A DNA stretch of 64,000 nt from Fibrobacter succinogenes (GTDB taxonomy: Bacteria > Fibrobacterota > Fibrobacteria > Fibrobacterales > Fibrobacteraceae). Made by a program: the position numbers and the translations under genes. This document shows, piece by piece, positions 34,309 through 43,900 of this stretch (position 1 is its first letter; every line of letters begins with the position of its first letter). The DNA lies in contig CACZAD010000006.1 in assembly GCA_902779055.1 (NCBI GenBank), forward strand, positions 57,844-121,843, read 5' to 3'. The notes under the pieces were generated by a model. It ran no database searches. It was not told the origin of the DNA and worked only from the letters and a program-made list of their open reading frames with translations.

Positions 34309-36262
34309 GGTTCTTACGTTCGTCGACAAGTTTACTGATTTCAGCGATCAAGCCTGCATTGGACAAAAGATCTTCGACACTGCAAGGCGTGCGGTAAGTC
34401 CAGTTCTTTCCGCCGACCGTACCCGGAATATTGACGCGTTCTTCCTTCGGGTCGCATTCGGAGAGTGCGGACGAAAGCGCGAGGTAGTCCTGGAGCGGCG
34501 GGATGCAGAAGAGGCTGTTCGCCGTGAACACGTGGGCGAGAATATCGCGCACCACCGGCGGCGTGAGCTTTTCGGGAGCCACACCGGGCAACTGGGCATG
34601 AGACCAGTAGAACGACTTGTCGAAGTCGCTTTCTTCCCAAAGACCGCGAAGCGTCGACGTATCGTGGCAGCTCGTGGTGCAAACAGAAAGACGCGGGTAT
34701 TCATCCATGCTGTAGTACGGAGAATACGGAGCATTCCAGTCACGGGCCCAGCGTTCAATGCGAAGCGACATGATGTTCAGCTTGTTGAGCACAGACGGGA
34801 CGCACGGCGGAACGGCGCCAAGGTCTTCGGCACAGACAAGCATATCGGTCTCGTTCGCAAGCACGGACAAAAGCTTCATGGCATTCTGTTCCCAGAGTGC
34901 GTTCTGAGCCTGTTCGTTCTGGCCGATCAATTCGTGGAGCTTCTGCTGTTCGTTCAGCGGGAGCGTAAAGAGAACCGGCTGGTTGTACCAGTACCAGTAC
35001 GGGTAGAACGTATTTTCATCACCCGTCGGGATGAACACGCGGTTCCAGTAAACGCGGAGCATGGCGTCCTTGACTTTCTGCGGTTCGTCCAAAGCAAGGA
35101 TAGCACGTTCAGAAAGCAGTTCCGGCTTGATGATGAAGCGGTCGAACGTTCCCGGCAAGTTCGTGAAGCACTTCGGCACGAGCCTTTCAGTTTCGGCACC
35201 GAGGAATTCACGCAGCTGGTCCACAGAGAAGTTCGGACGGCGCAAATATTCGAGAGATTCGCGGCAGAAGCCCGCATTGCGGAGCACATCCCACGTGAGC
35301 GGAATAGACGGCTGGAAACGTCCGAGAATACCCGTCGATTCGCTTTCGGGAATAGCCCAGATGCGGAAGAATCCGAGTACGTGGTCAATGCGGTAAGCGT
35401 GATAGAACTTGCTAGCCTGAGCGAGGCGACGGCGCCACCAGCCAAAGTCATCGGCTTCAAGCACATCCCAGCGGTAAGTCGGGAAGCCCCAGTTCTGGCC
35501 ACCGTAGCTGAACATGTCAGGAGGAGCGCCAGCGCGGTCAGCAAGCGAGAAGTACTTGCGGTCAAACCACACGTCCGCACTGTCTTCGTTGATGAGGATA
35601 GGCACGTCGCCCTTCAAGCGGAGCCCCAAGTTGGAGACTTCGTTCACGGCGGCGGTAAACTGACCTTCAGCGGTGTACTGCATCCAGGCCTGGTACAGCA
35701 CGTCCTTGTAGTTCTTCATCCAAAGCTTTTCAATATCAGCAGCAGACGGATCCTGGAACTTTTTCCAGTCCTTCCAGCTGGCTTCGTTATTCTGGGCCTT
35801 CAGCGTGCAGTACACGCAATACGACTTGACCCAGGCATTCTTGTCGACCCAGGAGAGAAGGCGCTTGGAAGACTTGAGTTCGTCATAGTGGGCGTCAAAA
35901 ATCTTGCGGAGGATAGAACGCTTCCACGTGGTAATACGGTAGTAGTCCACGCGCTTCATGCCGGCGAACTCTTCGCGGGCGCTTTCGATTTCGCTTTCGA
36001 ACTTGACGGCGCCTTCGACGGACTGGATATTGATAAAGACGGGGTTTAATGCAAATGCACTGCGAGCGCTGTAGGGGCTCGATTCGGAGCCCGTATCGTT
36101 AACGGGCAAAAGCTGAATGATGTTGAATCCACAGAACTTGGACCACTGGGCAAAAGGAATCAAATCCAGGAATTCGCCAATGCCAATGCTATGTTTGCTG
36201 TGAAGACTGAAGAGGGGGACGGCTACGCCGGTCTGAAAGGAAGTTAAATCACCATATCGCAT
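34289..36262 (-). CDS. malQ: 4-alpha-glucanotransferase
   Basis: A 657-residue GH77 enzyme that transfers alpha-1,4-glucan segments (amylomaltase/disproportionating enzyme). Motifs seen are the N-terminal SPYSARSAFALNPVFI, the nucleophile Asp in YRIDHVLGFFRIW, the acid/base Glu in CAEDLGAVP, and SCHDTSTLRGLW. It is longer than the roughly 500-residue plant-plastid type and lacks a visible starch-binding domain. TATATTTG ends four bases before the ATG with no Shine-Dalgarno, so the message may be leaderless. The GH13 gene overlaps its 3' end. Confidence 0.92.
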   Translation of the reverse strand: MRYGDLTSFQTGVAVPLFSLHSKHSIGIGEFLDLIPFAQWSKFCGFNIIQLLPVNDTGSESSPYSARSAFALNPVFINIQSVEGAVKFESEIESAREEFAGMKRVDYYRITTWKRSILRKIFDAHYDELKSSKRLLSWVDKNAWVKSYCVYCTLKAQNNEASWKDWKKFQDPSAADIEKLWMKNYKDVLYQAWMQYTAEGQFTAAVNEVSNLGLRLKGDVPILINEDSADVWFDRKYFSLADRAGAPPDMFSYGGQNWGFPTYRWDVLEADDFGWWRRRLAQASKFYHAYRIDHVLGFFRIWAIPESESTGILGRFQPSIPLTWDVLRNAGFCRESLEYLRRPNFSVDQLREFLGAETERLVPKCFTNLPGTFDRFIIKPELLSERAILALDEPQKVKDAMLRVYWNRVFIPTGDENTFYPYWYWYNQPVLFTLPLNEQQKLHELIGQNEQAQNALWEQNAMKLLSVLANETDMLVCAEDLGAVPPCVPSVLNKLNIMSLRIERWARDWNAPYSPYYSMDEYPRLSVCTTSCHDTSTLRGLWEESDFDKSFYWSHAQLPGVAPEKLTPPVVRDILAHVFTANSLFCIPPLQDYLALSSALSECDPKEERVNIPGTVGGKNWTYRTPCSVEDLLSNAGLIAEISKLVDERKNRALWKI

Positions 36263-36266
36263 GCTT

Positions 36267-36274
36267 CAAATATA
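36267..36274 (-). promoter_or_regulatory. TAnnTTTG promoter element of malQ-GH13
   Basis: TATATTTG on the minus strand, four bases upstream of the malQ ATG at 36262. Confidence 0.5.
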
Positions 36275-36313
36275 ACTCTAATTTTGTAAAAGAATCTTTT
36301 AAATTGCACGCAA

Positions 36314-36340
36314 ATAAAAAAAGCCCCGGAAACCCGAGAC
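36314..36340 (-). terminator. Terminator of the first 20-codon gene
   Basis: On the minus strand GTCTCGG-GTTT-CCGGGGC (two G-U pairs) followed by seven T. It lies 34 bases past the stop of the small gene at 36375-36437. The plus-strand version would have two A-C mismatches, so it acts on the minus strand. Confidence 0.65.
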
Positions 36341-36374
36341 CATTTTCAACTTTTCTTAATCTACCTTTAAAAGA

Positions 36375-36437
36375 TTAGGCACGCTTTGCGTACTTCTTAA
36401 AGCTCTTGATCAAGAGGGCGGCGAGAATGCAGTACAT
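36375..36437 (-). CDS. 20-residue cationic peptide gene, copy 1
   Basis: ATG to TAA encodes MYCILAALLIKSFKKYAKRA. AGGAGT stands seven bases before the ATG. TTGACG-N17-TAATAT lies 31 bases further up, and a terminator follows. The second copy at 36769-36831 encodes the same 20 residues with four synonymous third-base changes, which shows that the protein sequence is conserved. The N-half is hydrophobic with one Cys and the C-half is Lys/Arg-rich, so a short membrane-active or membrane-anchored peptide is plausible. No family is recognised and the function is unknown. It could be a small toxin, a signalling peptide or a regulator of a membrane complex. Confidence 0.75.
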   Translation of the reverse strand: MYCILAALLIKSFKKYAKRA

Positions 36438-36467
36438 TATTTAGACTCCTTGTTTTTGACGGCGCCA

Positions 36468-36496
36468 ATATTAAAAAAGTTTTACTAACACGTCAA
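36468..36496 (-). promoter_or_regulatory. Promoter of peptide gene copy 1
   Basis: TTGACG (36491-36496), 17-base spacer, TAATAT (36468-36473) on the minus strand, followed by the conserved leader TTGGCGCCGTCAAAAACAAG. Confidence 0.75.
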
Positions 36497-36551
36497 GGTA
36501 TTTTAGTATATATTTCGGCAACTTTTTTGGACATTTCGTCCATACCAAAAT

Positions 36552-36694
36552 ATCACCCCGCACTTGCCCTCCGCACTGTCATACCGGCCACTCTGTCACC
36601 CCGGCTGGAGCCTGCCCCGGACTGGTGCCGGGGTCACCTTACACGGCCCCATCACATTGTCACCCCGGACTAGTTCCGGGGCCACCTTACACAT
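36552..36694. repeat. Cluster of REP-like palindromes between the two peptide genes
   Basis: Several GTCACCCCGG / CCGGGGTCACCTTACAC units occur, including CCCCGGACTGGTGCCGGGG and CCCCGGACTAGTTCCGGGG. It is the same family as in other gaps of this window. Confidence 0.7.
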
Positions 36695-36701
36695 TCTCTA
36701 T

Positions 36702-36733
36702 AAAAAAGCAAAGCCACGGATAAGCTCCGTGGC
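36702..36733 (-). terminator. Terminator of the second 20-codon gene
   Basis: On the minus strand GCCACGGA-GCTTA-TCCGTGGC is followed by TTTGCTTTTTTAT. It lies 36 bases after the stop of copy 2. Its stem sequence differs from the terminator of copy 1. Confidence 0.8.
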
Positions 36734-36768
36734 ATCGCATTCAGATAGAGAGAGAAAAACTTTTTCGA

Positions 36769-36831
36769 TTAAGCGCGCTTGGCGTATTTCTTAAAGCTCT
36801 TGATCAAGAGGGCGGCGAGAATGCAGTACAT
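36769..36831 (-). CDS. 20-residue cationic peptide gene, copy 2
   Basis: Encodes MYCILAALLIKSFKKYAKRA, the same peptide as copy 1, with codon changes AAG/AAA, GCA/GCC, CGT/CGC and GCC/GCT. AGGAGT stands seven bases before the ATG. The promoter TTGAAA-N17-TATCAT has the same spacing to the start as in copy 1, while its -35, spacer and -10 bases differ. The gene has its own terminator. The two copies are 394 bases apart in the same orientation and each forms a complete transcription unit. Confidence 0.75.
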   Translation of the reverse strand: MYCILAALLIKSFKKYAKRA

Positions 36832-36861
36832 TATTTAGACTCCTTGTTTTTGACGGCGCCA

Positions 36862-36890
36862 ATGATAACAATTTTTTACTAACGTTTCAA
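36862..36890 (-). promoter_or_regulatory. Promoter of peptide gene copy 2
   Basis: TTGAAA (36885-36890), 17-base spacer, TATCAT (36862-36867) on the minus strand, then TTGGCGCCGTCAAAAACAAG as in copy 1. Confidence 0.75.
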
Positions 36891-36940
36891 GGGTGAAAAG
36901 TATATATTTGCGCAAATTTTTCGAAACCGTACAAGAGAAG

Positions 36941-36990
36941 GGAGATTCCCGGTTGTCATGCCGGATTTATTCCGGCATCGCCTTACACAG
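36941..36990. repeat. REP-like palindrome upstream of batD
   Basis: GGAGATTCCCGG half-element, then GTCATGCCGGATTTATTCCGGCAT and CGCCTTACACAG. Related to the GTCAC/TCCCGG family with an ATGCCGG core. Confidence 0.55.
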
Positions 36991-37072
36991 TCCCTGTTGC
37001 AAAACACTTTTTCAGACGCAAAAGAACCCCTATAGTATATCTACACAACGGAAATTTGGTAAATTATGGGCT

Positions 37073-38884
37073 ATGAAACGTTTTTTGCTTTTATGTTTGG
37101 GTTTAACAGCATTTGTAGGCGCAAGGCCATCCCTCCAGTTCGATAAAGACCGCATTGAAGCCGGTCAGACATTCAATTTGCAATTCATCGTTCCCGTCCA
37201 GGAACTTCCGCAGAACAGGGGTGCGCTCCACCTCGAAACCCACGACAACTTTAAGCTTCTCGGGCTCGATAGTGCCGATCAGGTAATGCGCCCGGACATG
37301 GACGAAATTTTCAATTCCTTCTTTGGCGGCGGTGGAAGAGCGTACAAAGCCAGAGTCTATTCGTTCAAAGTCAAAGCCCCAAAAAAGACAGGTTTGCTGG
37401 ATCTGGGTAAACTGACCTGGAACATCGGCGGCGAAGCCAACGTCGTCAGCAGCAAAATTCCCGTCGAAGTGCAGCGTTCTTATAACGACGACGCCCTTGC
37501 CGTAAGCCTCACCCCCAGCAAAAAGACGATTTACGAAGGTGAACAGTTCAGCGTCACCCTCAGCCTCCACACTTTTGAGCATTTCCAGGGCGGTCTCCAG
37601 GCCACCGACATGAGCACCGGCAACGACTTCATCGTCCACCGCAACGACCTCTCGAACATGGAATTCAAGCATGTCGAAGGTACTCGTCGCGAAATGAAGG
37701 CCACCACGCGATTTGCATGGCTCAGCCCGACCAAGAGCGGTTCGCTCCAGATACCGTCTTTCAAGTTCAAGTACACCAAGCTTGGAGAACCGAAAGTCGT
37801 CGAAGAAAAGAAGCAGATGGGCAATATGTCATTTTCGAGCCGTAGCGTAAAGCAGGAACCCATCGAAACGGAAACCGCCACCGCACCGCTCAACATCACC
37901 GTGCTTCCGCTCCCGACCGAAGGAAAGCCTGCCGACTTTTCGGGAATGGTCGGTTCCTACAGCTTTGACGCAAACTTCGACAAGACGAACCTCAAGGTCG
38001 GCGAAGCTCTCACGCTTTCCATCAGCATCAAGGGCGACGGCATTCCGGGTACAATAACCGACCCGAAGCTCCCCGATTTTAGCGATTTCCGCTCCGTGCC
38101 CCCCGAAAACAGCATCAACAAGAAGATCAAGGGCACAAAGGTCATCACCTCGAAGGACATCAAGGTTTTCCTCTACCCCAAGAAAAAAGGCACCTTTGAA
38201 ATCCCTGCCATTACGTATTCCTGGTTCAACCCCGCTAAAAAGAAGTACGAAACAGCATCGGCAGGCCCGTGGACCATCGAAGTCGAAAAGGGCGAAGCCC
38301 CGGCTGAACCCGTTTACCAGGCACCGGTTTCCGCAGGCACATCCACTCCGGCCGTCCAGAAACAAGAAATTGAATTCCTGGGCAGCGACATCCGCTTTAT
38401 CCACGCCATCACGGACAAGTCCGAAACGGCCGCACCGCACAGGAGCATTCTCTTCTGGGTACTGTTCGCAGCAGCAATCCCGTTCTACCTTATCGTAAAC
38501 TTCGCCATCACGAGAAAGCGCAAGCGCAACAGCAACACGGCACTCGTCCGCAAGGGCAAGGCAAACAAGCTCCTCAAGGAAAAGTTCGCAAAGGCCCGCA
38601 CGGCACTCAAGAGCGGCGACGGAAAGGCATTCTACGCAGCACTCGAAAACGGACTCATTGATTACCTCAGCAACCTGACGAACACCGAATTCAAGGGCAT
38701 GACCCGCCCGCAAATGAAGCAGGAACTTTCAAAGCGCGGCGTCAAGGAAGAAACAATCGAAGCCATCAACAGCTGGCTTGAAAAATGCTCGTTCGTGCGA
38801 TTCGCTCCAGTCACGGCCTCGACCGAAGAACAGTCCCAAATGCTCGCAGACGTCGAAAAGCTTTGCGGGGCGCTGAAGCTATAA
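37073..38884 (+). CDS. batD: BatD family protein
   Basis: A 603-residue membrane protein of the Bacteroides aerotolerance (Bat) group. The signal peptide is MKRFLLLCLGLTAFVGARP. The large periplasmic part has repeated beta-sandwich segments typical of BatD (KDRIEAGQTFNLQF, NKKTIYEGEQFSV-like KKTIYEGEQFSVTLSLHT, LKVGEALTLSISIKGDG). One membrane helix lies near 456-478, followed by a helical cytoplasmic tail. The start at 37073 is chosen because the signal peptide begins there; the longer frame runs through repeat DNA and the peptide promoter. batE follows, and MoxR/BatA/BatB partners are not in this window. Confidence 0.85.
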   Translation: MKRFLLLCLGLTAFVGARPSLQFDKDRIEAGQTFNLQFIVPVQELPQNRGALHLETHDNFKLLGLDSADQVMRPDMDEIFNSFFGGGGRAYKARVYSFKVKAPKKTGLLDLGKLTWNIGGEANVVSSKIPVEVQRSYNDDALAVSLTPSKKTIYEGEQFSVTLSLHTFEHFQGGLQATDMSTGNDFIVHRNDLSNMEFKHVEGTRREMKATTRFAWLSPTKSGSLQIPSFKFKYTKLGEPKVVEEKKQMGNMSFSSRSVKQEPIETETATAPLNITVLPLPTEGKPADFSGMVGSYSFDANFDKTNLKVGEALTLSISIKGDGIPGTITDPKLPDFSDFRSVPPENSINKKIKGTKVITSKDIKVFLYPKKKGTFEIPAITYSWFNPAKKKYETASAGPWTIEVEKGEAPAEPVYQAPVSAGTSTPAVQKQEIEFLGSDIRFIHAITDKSETAAPHRSILFWVLFAAAIPFYLIVNFAITRKRKRNSNTALVRKGKANKLLKEKFAKARTALKSGDGKAFYAALENGLIDYLSNLTNTEFKGMTRPQMKQELSKRGVKEETIEAINSWLEKCSFVRFAPVTASTEEQSQMLADVEKLCGALKL

Positions 38885-38899
38885 GAACATTTAACAAGT

Positions 38900-38926
38900 G
38901 ATTCCCGTTCCCAAGCGGGAATCTCC
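38900..38926. repeat. GATTCCCG...CGGGAATCTCC inverted repeat
   Basis: ATTCCCG-N8-CGGGAAT followed by CTCC, in the short gap between batD and batE. The same repeat with a different centre is at 51278-51303. The shape resembles the dRS3 repeats of Neisseria, which is only an analogy. Confidence 0.6.
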
Positions 38927-38939
38927 AATGGACGCTTTT

Positions 38940-39707
38940 ATGAAACTGAATAGAATTATTTTGACGATCGCCGCAGCGCTCCTCCTCACCTCCACAGCAA
39001 GCGCTGCCGACAAATGCAACGGCCTCGAAGCCGGCACCAAGGCTTATAACGAAAATGATTTTGAACGCGCCATTGACGAATGGCGCACCTGCGTGGACGA
39101 AGGCGTCGTCAACGCGGACCTTTACTACAACTTGGGCAACGCCTACTACCGCAGCGGAAAACTAGGATTTGCGATTTTCTACTACAAGTCGGCGCTCCGC
39201 CTACACCCAAGCGATGACGATATCCAGCACAATCTGCATTTTGCACAGACAAAGACTCGCGACAAGGAAGGCGACGAAGAAGAGAACCCGATTCTCGAAG
39301 GCTTGATGGACCTACACCACGCCATTTCGCTCAAGAGCCAAATGAACATTTCCCTCGTACTCTTCTGGGCAATCGCACTCGTAATTCTCGCCCGCCGTTT
39401 CGTGAACGGCAGCCGCGGCAAGAACATTTGCACGGGCATCGTGTTCGGCATGAGCGTCATCCTCTGCACCGTTGGCGCAAGCGCACTTTACAAGATGTAC
39501 ACGCTTGAAACAGACATCACGGGCGTCGTGACCGCCTCAAGCGCCGACGTGACGAGCGCCCCAAGCGACAAGTCACAAACGCTCAACACGCTCAGCGAAG
39601 GCACCAGCTTTGAAGTCATCGGCGAACAAGGAAACTTTGCCGAAATCCGCCTCGGCGAAAAGATCCGAGGATTCGTAAAACTCAGCGAAGTTGGAATTGT
39701 GAAGTAA
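38940..39707 (+). CDS. batE: BatE-type TPR and SH3 domain protein
   Basis: A 255-residue protein with a signal peptide (MKLNRIILTIAAALLLTSTASA), TPR repeats at about 28-105 (AYNENDFERAIDEW, ADLYYNLGNAYYRSGKLGFA), two membrane helices (about 133-152 and 163-185), and an SH3-like domain at the end (GTSFEVIGEQGNFAEIRLGE). The layout is that of BatE. ATG 38940 is preferred; ATG 38928 four codons upstream borders the intergenic repeat. It follows batD by 55 bases. The Bat complex role is known only loosely (stress and oxygen tolerance). Confidence 0.82.
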   Translation: MKLNRIILTIAAALLLTSTASAADKCNGLEAGTKAYNENDFERAIDEWRTCVDEGVVNADLYYNLGNAYYRSGKLGFAIFYYKSALRLHPSDDDIQHNLHFAQTKTRDKEGDEEENPILEGLMDLHHAISLKSQMNISLVLFWAIALVILARRFVNGSRGKNICTGIVFGMSVILCTVGASALYKMYTLETDITGVVTASSADVTSAPSDKSQTLNTLSEGTSFEVIGEQGNFAEIRLGEKIRGFVKLSEVGIVK

Positions 39708-39720
39708 TTAAAGATTTCAA

Positions 39721-40791
39721 TTACACAATCTGGCCGCCACCAAGAACCATGTCGCCATCGTAAAAGACGGCACACTGGCCCGGAGTCACGGCAAAAAGCG
39801 GTTCGTCAAAAACGGCGACCGCCTTGTTCGTATCGACGATGGTAACTTCGCAGCCAACCGCCCGCTGGCGGTAACGCACCATGCCCTCGGCGCGGAACGT
39901 CGTCCCGACCTCCCGCGCACCGCCGTGCCATTCGCAATTCACCATTTCCACGCGGTCAAAGCAGACCGACGACTTGTCGCCCGTCACCAGAATATCGCCC
40001 GTTTCCGGGTCCACATGCTTCACAAACGCAGGCACGCCAATGGCCACGCCCAGACCTTTGCGCTGACCGACCGTGTACTTGTGGAACCCATCGTGCGTAT
40101 TCCACACCTTGCCCTTTTCATCCACGAAGCGGCCCGGGCGAGTCATCTCGCCAAAGCGGTCCTTCAAAAATTCCGTGTACTGCGATCCGTAAATGTCAAA
40201 GCAAATGTCCTGGCTGTCGCCCGTCTTGGCATTCACAAAGCCGTTCTGTTCGGCGATTTCACGCACTTCGCTTTTCACGTACGTTCCAAGCGGCGTAAGC
40301 ACGTGATTGCGGCGTTCATCGGGAACCCAGAACAAAAAGTAGCTCTGGTCCTTGCCAGGGTCTCGCCCACGCAAAAGCCTGCGCACGCCATTCACTTCTT
40401 CGATGCGCACGTAATGCCCTGTCGCCAAGAATTCGGCGCCAAGCGATTTGGCGTAATCCATCATCCAGCCAAACTTGATAAAGCGATTGCAGTAGCAGCA
40501 AGGGTTCGGCGTACGCGCATGCGAAAAGTCCGCATGGCAGCGTTTCAAGACTTCACCGGTAAATGCGTCAGAGCAGTTCGCCACGTGATGCTCTATGCCA
40601 AGCTTATCGGCAATCATCTTCGCACGGACTACACTCGGGTCGTTTTCGGCATCGAAGGCGCCGTCGACATCGGGCAAAACACGGAGCGTCACGCCCACGA
40701 CTTCGTATCCCTGCTGTTGCAAAAGAAGTGCGGCAACGGACGAATCCACGCCACCGCTCATGCCGACTGCGACTCTAGTTTTAGACATCAT
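39721..40791 (-). CDS. mnmA: tRNA-specific 2-thiouridylase MnmA
   Basis: A 356-residue enzyme that thiolates U34 of tRNA(Lys), tRNA(Glu) and tRNA(Gln). The PP-loop is GMSGGVDSS at 10-18. The catalytic Cys pair is Cys101 (in NPCCYCNRFIKF) and Cys197 (in SQDICF). GKDQSYFL and YTVGQRKGLG are conserved blocks. Cys98 and Cys99 are extra. The start could be either of two adjacent ATG codons. It is convergent with batE (13 bases). Confidence 0.95.
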   Translation of the reverse strand: MMSKTRVAVGMSGGVDSSVAALLLQQQGYEVVGVTLRVLPDVDGAFDAENDPSVVRAKMIADKLGIEHHVANCSDAFTGEVLKRCHADFSHARTPNPCCYCNRFIKFGWMMDYAKSLGAEFLATGHYVRIEEVNGVRRLLRGRDPGKDQSYFLFWVPDERRNHVLTPLGTYVKSEVREIAEQNGFVNAKTGDSQDICFDIYGSQYTEFLKDRFGEMTRPGRFVDEKGKVWNTHDGFHKYTVGQRKGLGVAIGVPAFVKHVDPETGDILVTGDKSSVCFDRVEMVNCEWHGGAREVGTTFRAEGMVRYRQRAVGCEVTIVDTNKAVAVFDEPLFAVTPGQCAVFYDGDMVLGGGQIV

Positions 40792-40855
40792 TATTCTGTT
40801 TTTGTTTAGTCACCTGAATTTTTGATTAATATAGAAAACGACTCTTTTATAAAAA

Positions 40856-40885
40856 GGCGACCCCGCAACTAGTGCGGGGTGACAA
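40856..40885. repeat. REP-like palindrome between mnmA and sprA
   Basis: GGCGACCCCGCA-ACTAG-TGCGGGGTGAC, same family as at 2073 and elsewhere. The 41 bases before it are AT-rich and hold no visible gene. Confidence 0.65.
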
Positions 40886-40901
40886 CAAAGCGACAAAGCC
40901 G

Positions 40902-43900
40902 CTAGTCAAATCTCAGCATCAACGCAAGTTCGAACTGGAGAATCTGACGAATGTGGGCCGTCTCGTCGTCCAGCTTTTCATGGATCTGCCTGTACTCAAT
41001 GTACGAACTGAGCGAAGCCATCTTGTTGAACGTATACGAAGCACTCGGACGGATGAACCATTCGTGAGTTCTTGTCGGAACCGTGCGATCCGTCAACGTC
41101 AGCTTCGGATAATAGACCGTGCGCCTATTTTCTGGAATTCCAGAATCGTAAGACCATTGTTTGTAGATACCATCCGTTCCGGATTCAGCATTATACATGT
41201 TGTAATCCTTTCCATGAGTATACTGCTTACGGATCGTCTTCTTGTAATCGTAGCCGGCAGTCAACTTCAAGTCAATATCGTTCTTGAGCTTAAAGAACCA
41301 CTTCCAAAGCTGGAATCCCTTGTTGAGCTTGAGCGGGTACGAAATCGTCAGGTCATTACCGATATTGATGCCGAAGTCGTTATAAAGCGCAGTCGGAATC
41401 CACGGCGTTTCAAGGAAATAGCTGGTCGTATCGGTGCAGTTTTTCTCTTCCTTCGGGAAGCACGGATTCGAAACCACTTCTTCCTTCGGACGGCGATCCG
41501 TCGATTCGACCTTCAGGCGCACGCTATTTTCAATACGCAAGTTGTTCTGCGTCAAGAACGAAAGGCGCACAAGCGGGTTGAAATTCCAGACGTTAGACCA
41601 GGAATCTTCGGCACTCTGGAACGGACGGCTCGTCACCGAGCGGGTATAGTCAAAGCGGTGCGTCAAGCTTACGCTGCGGAAGCTGTTCAAGAACGGAACC
41701 TTCTGCGAGAAGTTCGGAATCGAAAGGCTAAATCCGAGCTTCGGGAGGATTGTCGTCGTATCGATGTACAGCGGATTTTCACGAGACTGCGAGAAGTCTT
41801 CCTTCCACTGGAAATCGGTCGTGATGGAAATATCCCAAATCGGGAGCGTAAAGCCCGTAGAAATTTGTAACGAACGGGATACCGCATTGCGGAAGGCGCC
41901 CTGGTACACCAGCGTATCGACGTGCTTGTTCCTGTACTGCGCAAATCCGGTAAAGTCGTCACGATCGGTAAGTCCCATATCGCCCGTCATAATGTTCCAA
42001 AGACCACGACCGCGATGACCGTTGCCAAGTCCCAAACCATAGAGGTAATACTGGAACGGCGTCACGCCCTGTTCTTCGTACAGCTGGGCAAGCGTAAAGT
42101 TTTCACCCACCATATTCGTGCTGGCATTCCAGTTGAACTTGACTTCACGCCACTTGAGCTTGTTCAAGAATCCAGAGACGGCGTTGTCCTGCCCAAACAG
42201 GTTTGCAATGTCGATGATCTTGAGCGTCGGAGTGAACTCAAAGCGGTTCGTCTGCGAAATCGTCCAATAGTTCTTTTCGATGCTAGACTGATCATAGAAG
42301 CTAAAGTCGTTCGGGATGCTCTTCTGCTGGTTAAAGTCAGACGAGAACTGCATATTGAACGGCAAGAACGGAATCAGCTTGGGATTGAAGTTAATCCTGA
42401 ACTGTTGGTTTCTGGAACGTTCGTTACGGAGAATACCGTATGTACGGCCATATTCACGATGGCCCACGCTATCGACCTTGTAGAACACCGTACTATCGTA
42501 ACGGATCTCGTAAGAATCCGGATTCTGCAAATCGATCTTCATATCACCCTTCGCGATGGTATCGATCGGGATGATCACAAGACTGTCCCTGGAAACGTAG
42601 ACCTTTCTATCCGAATGGTCGTGGTCAAAAATGTAGCCGGAAGCAAACAGCCCGCCTTCGGAGGTCGTGAAGAATTTTTCCTTCGTGAACGCTTCGCGGT
42701 CGCCACCGCCAAACATGTCACGTCTGATGTTGACGGAGTAGTTTGCCGAAAGGAACGAGAAGATGTTCCAGCGCATATTGAGCTTGTGGTTCAATTCTGC
42801 GGTATAGGTCACCACCTTGTCGACCTGCGGTTCCACAAAGTCCGGATCGCGGGTCTGGTTCACATAGCGCACGTAGCTAAAGTCGAACAGAGTCAAGTCG
42901 AACGTCTGCGGCCACGGTTCAAATTCCGTCTTCGAGATGTCCTTGAGCCAGGAATACTTGGCCAAGCCTTCGAACGGCCTGAACTTGAACATACTGAACG
43001 TACCCAACTTATATTCAAGCAAAGTATGGTACGAATAAGAGGAGTCAGAAGCCGTTGTCGAACGCCCTTCGGACTGGTGGTAAGAATAGCTAAACGCCGG
43101 ACGTTCCAAGAAAGCCTGCGAAAGGAATTCGCCAATCTTGGTTTCGCTAGCCTTGTAATCCTTATGGTAGCTGATGCTAAAGCTCTTGTCGCTCACAAAC
43201 GATTCGTAGCCCTTGGACTCGCCAGCATCTCTCAAGCGGTTTTCTTCCTTGTCCGACGTGACGGCAAGTTCGTTCTGGAACATATCGCCTGTGAGGTCCA
43301 CAAAGCTGCTCTTCTTCAAAATCATATCATCCGTCGGCTTCATGTACGGACGCTTGGTCGTGCTATGATAGCCGATCGACATCGGGATGTGGAATCCAAG
43401 AGAGTCGTTCAGGAACTTGTTCAGCGCAATGGACATATCCGCAGAAAGGTCCAACTGCGAAGCGGCCGTCGCAAGGTCCGGCTTCGGAGAACGTCCCGAA
43501 GAAGAAAGCGTTGCAAAGTTACCGTCCTGGTAGCGCACTGCACCAGAAAGCGAGATAAAGTCAGCAAAGTTCACCTGGCCGTTCACACGGGCGGCATAGC
43601 CCCATTCCGTATCCATATCCGAAAGACGGAGGTCATTCAACCAGAATTTACCTTCAAGGTCCTTCGGGGAGGCATTCGAATCGGCAATAACCACAAAGCG
43701 GATCCAGTCGATATTCGTGATGGACGGATTACCCACCAGGCGCAACTGTTCGTCACGTTCGCCAGGCAGTTTTTTCACGACCGGGTCCAAATAAGGCGGA
43801 TGGCGTCCACGCTTCAAATCCGAGAAATCGGTAATATCCATCGCGAACGCATTCGCAATCCAGTTCTGTTCGTGGCAATCCTGCGGACGTTCGGGCGGGC

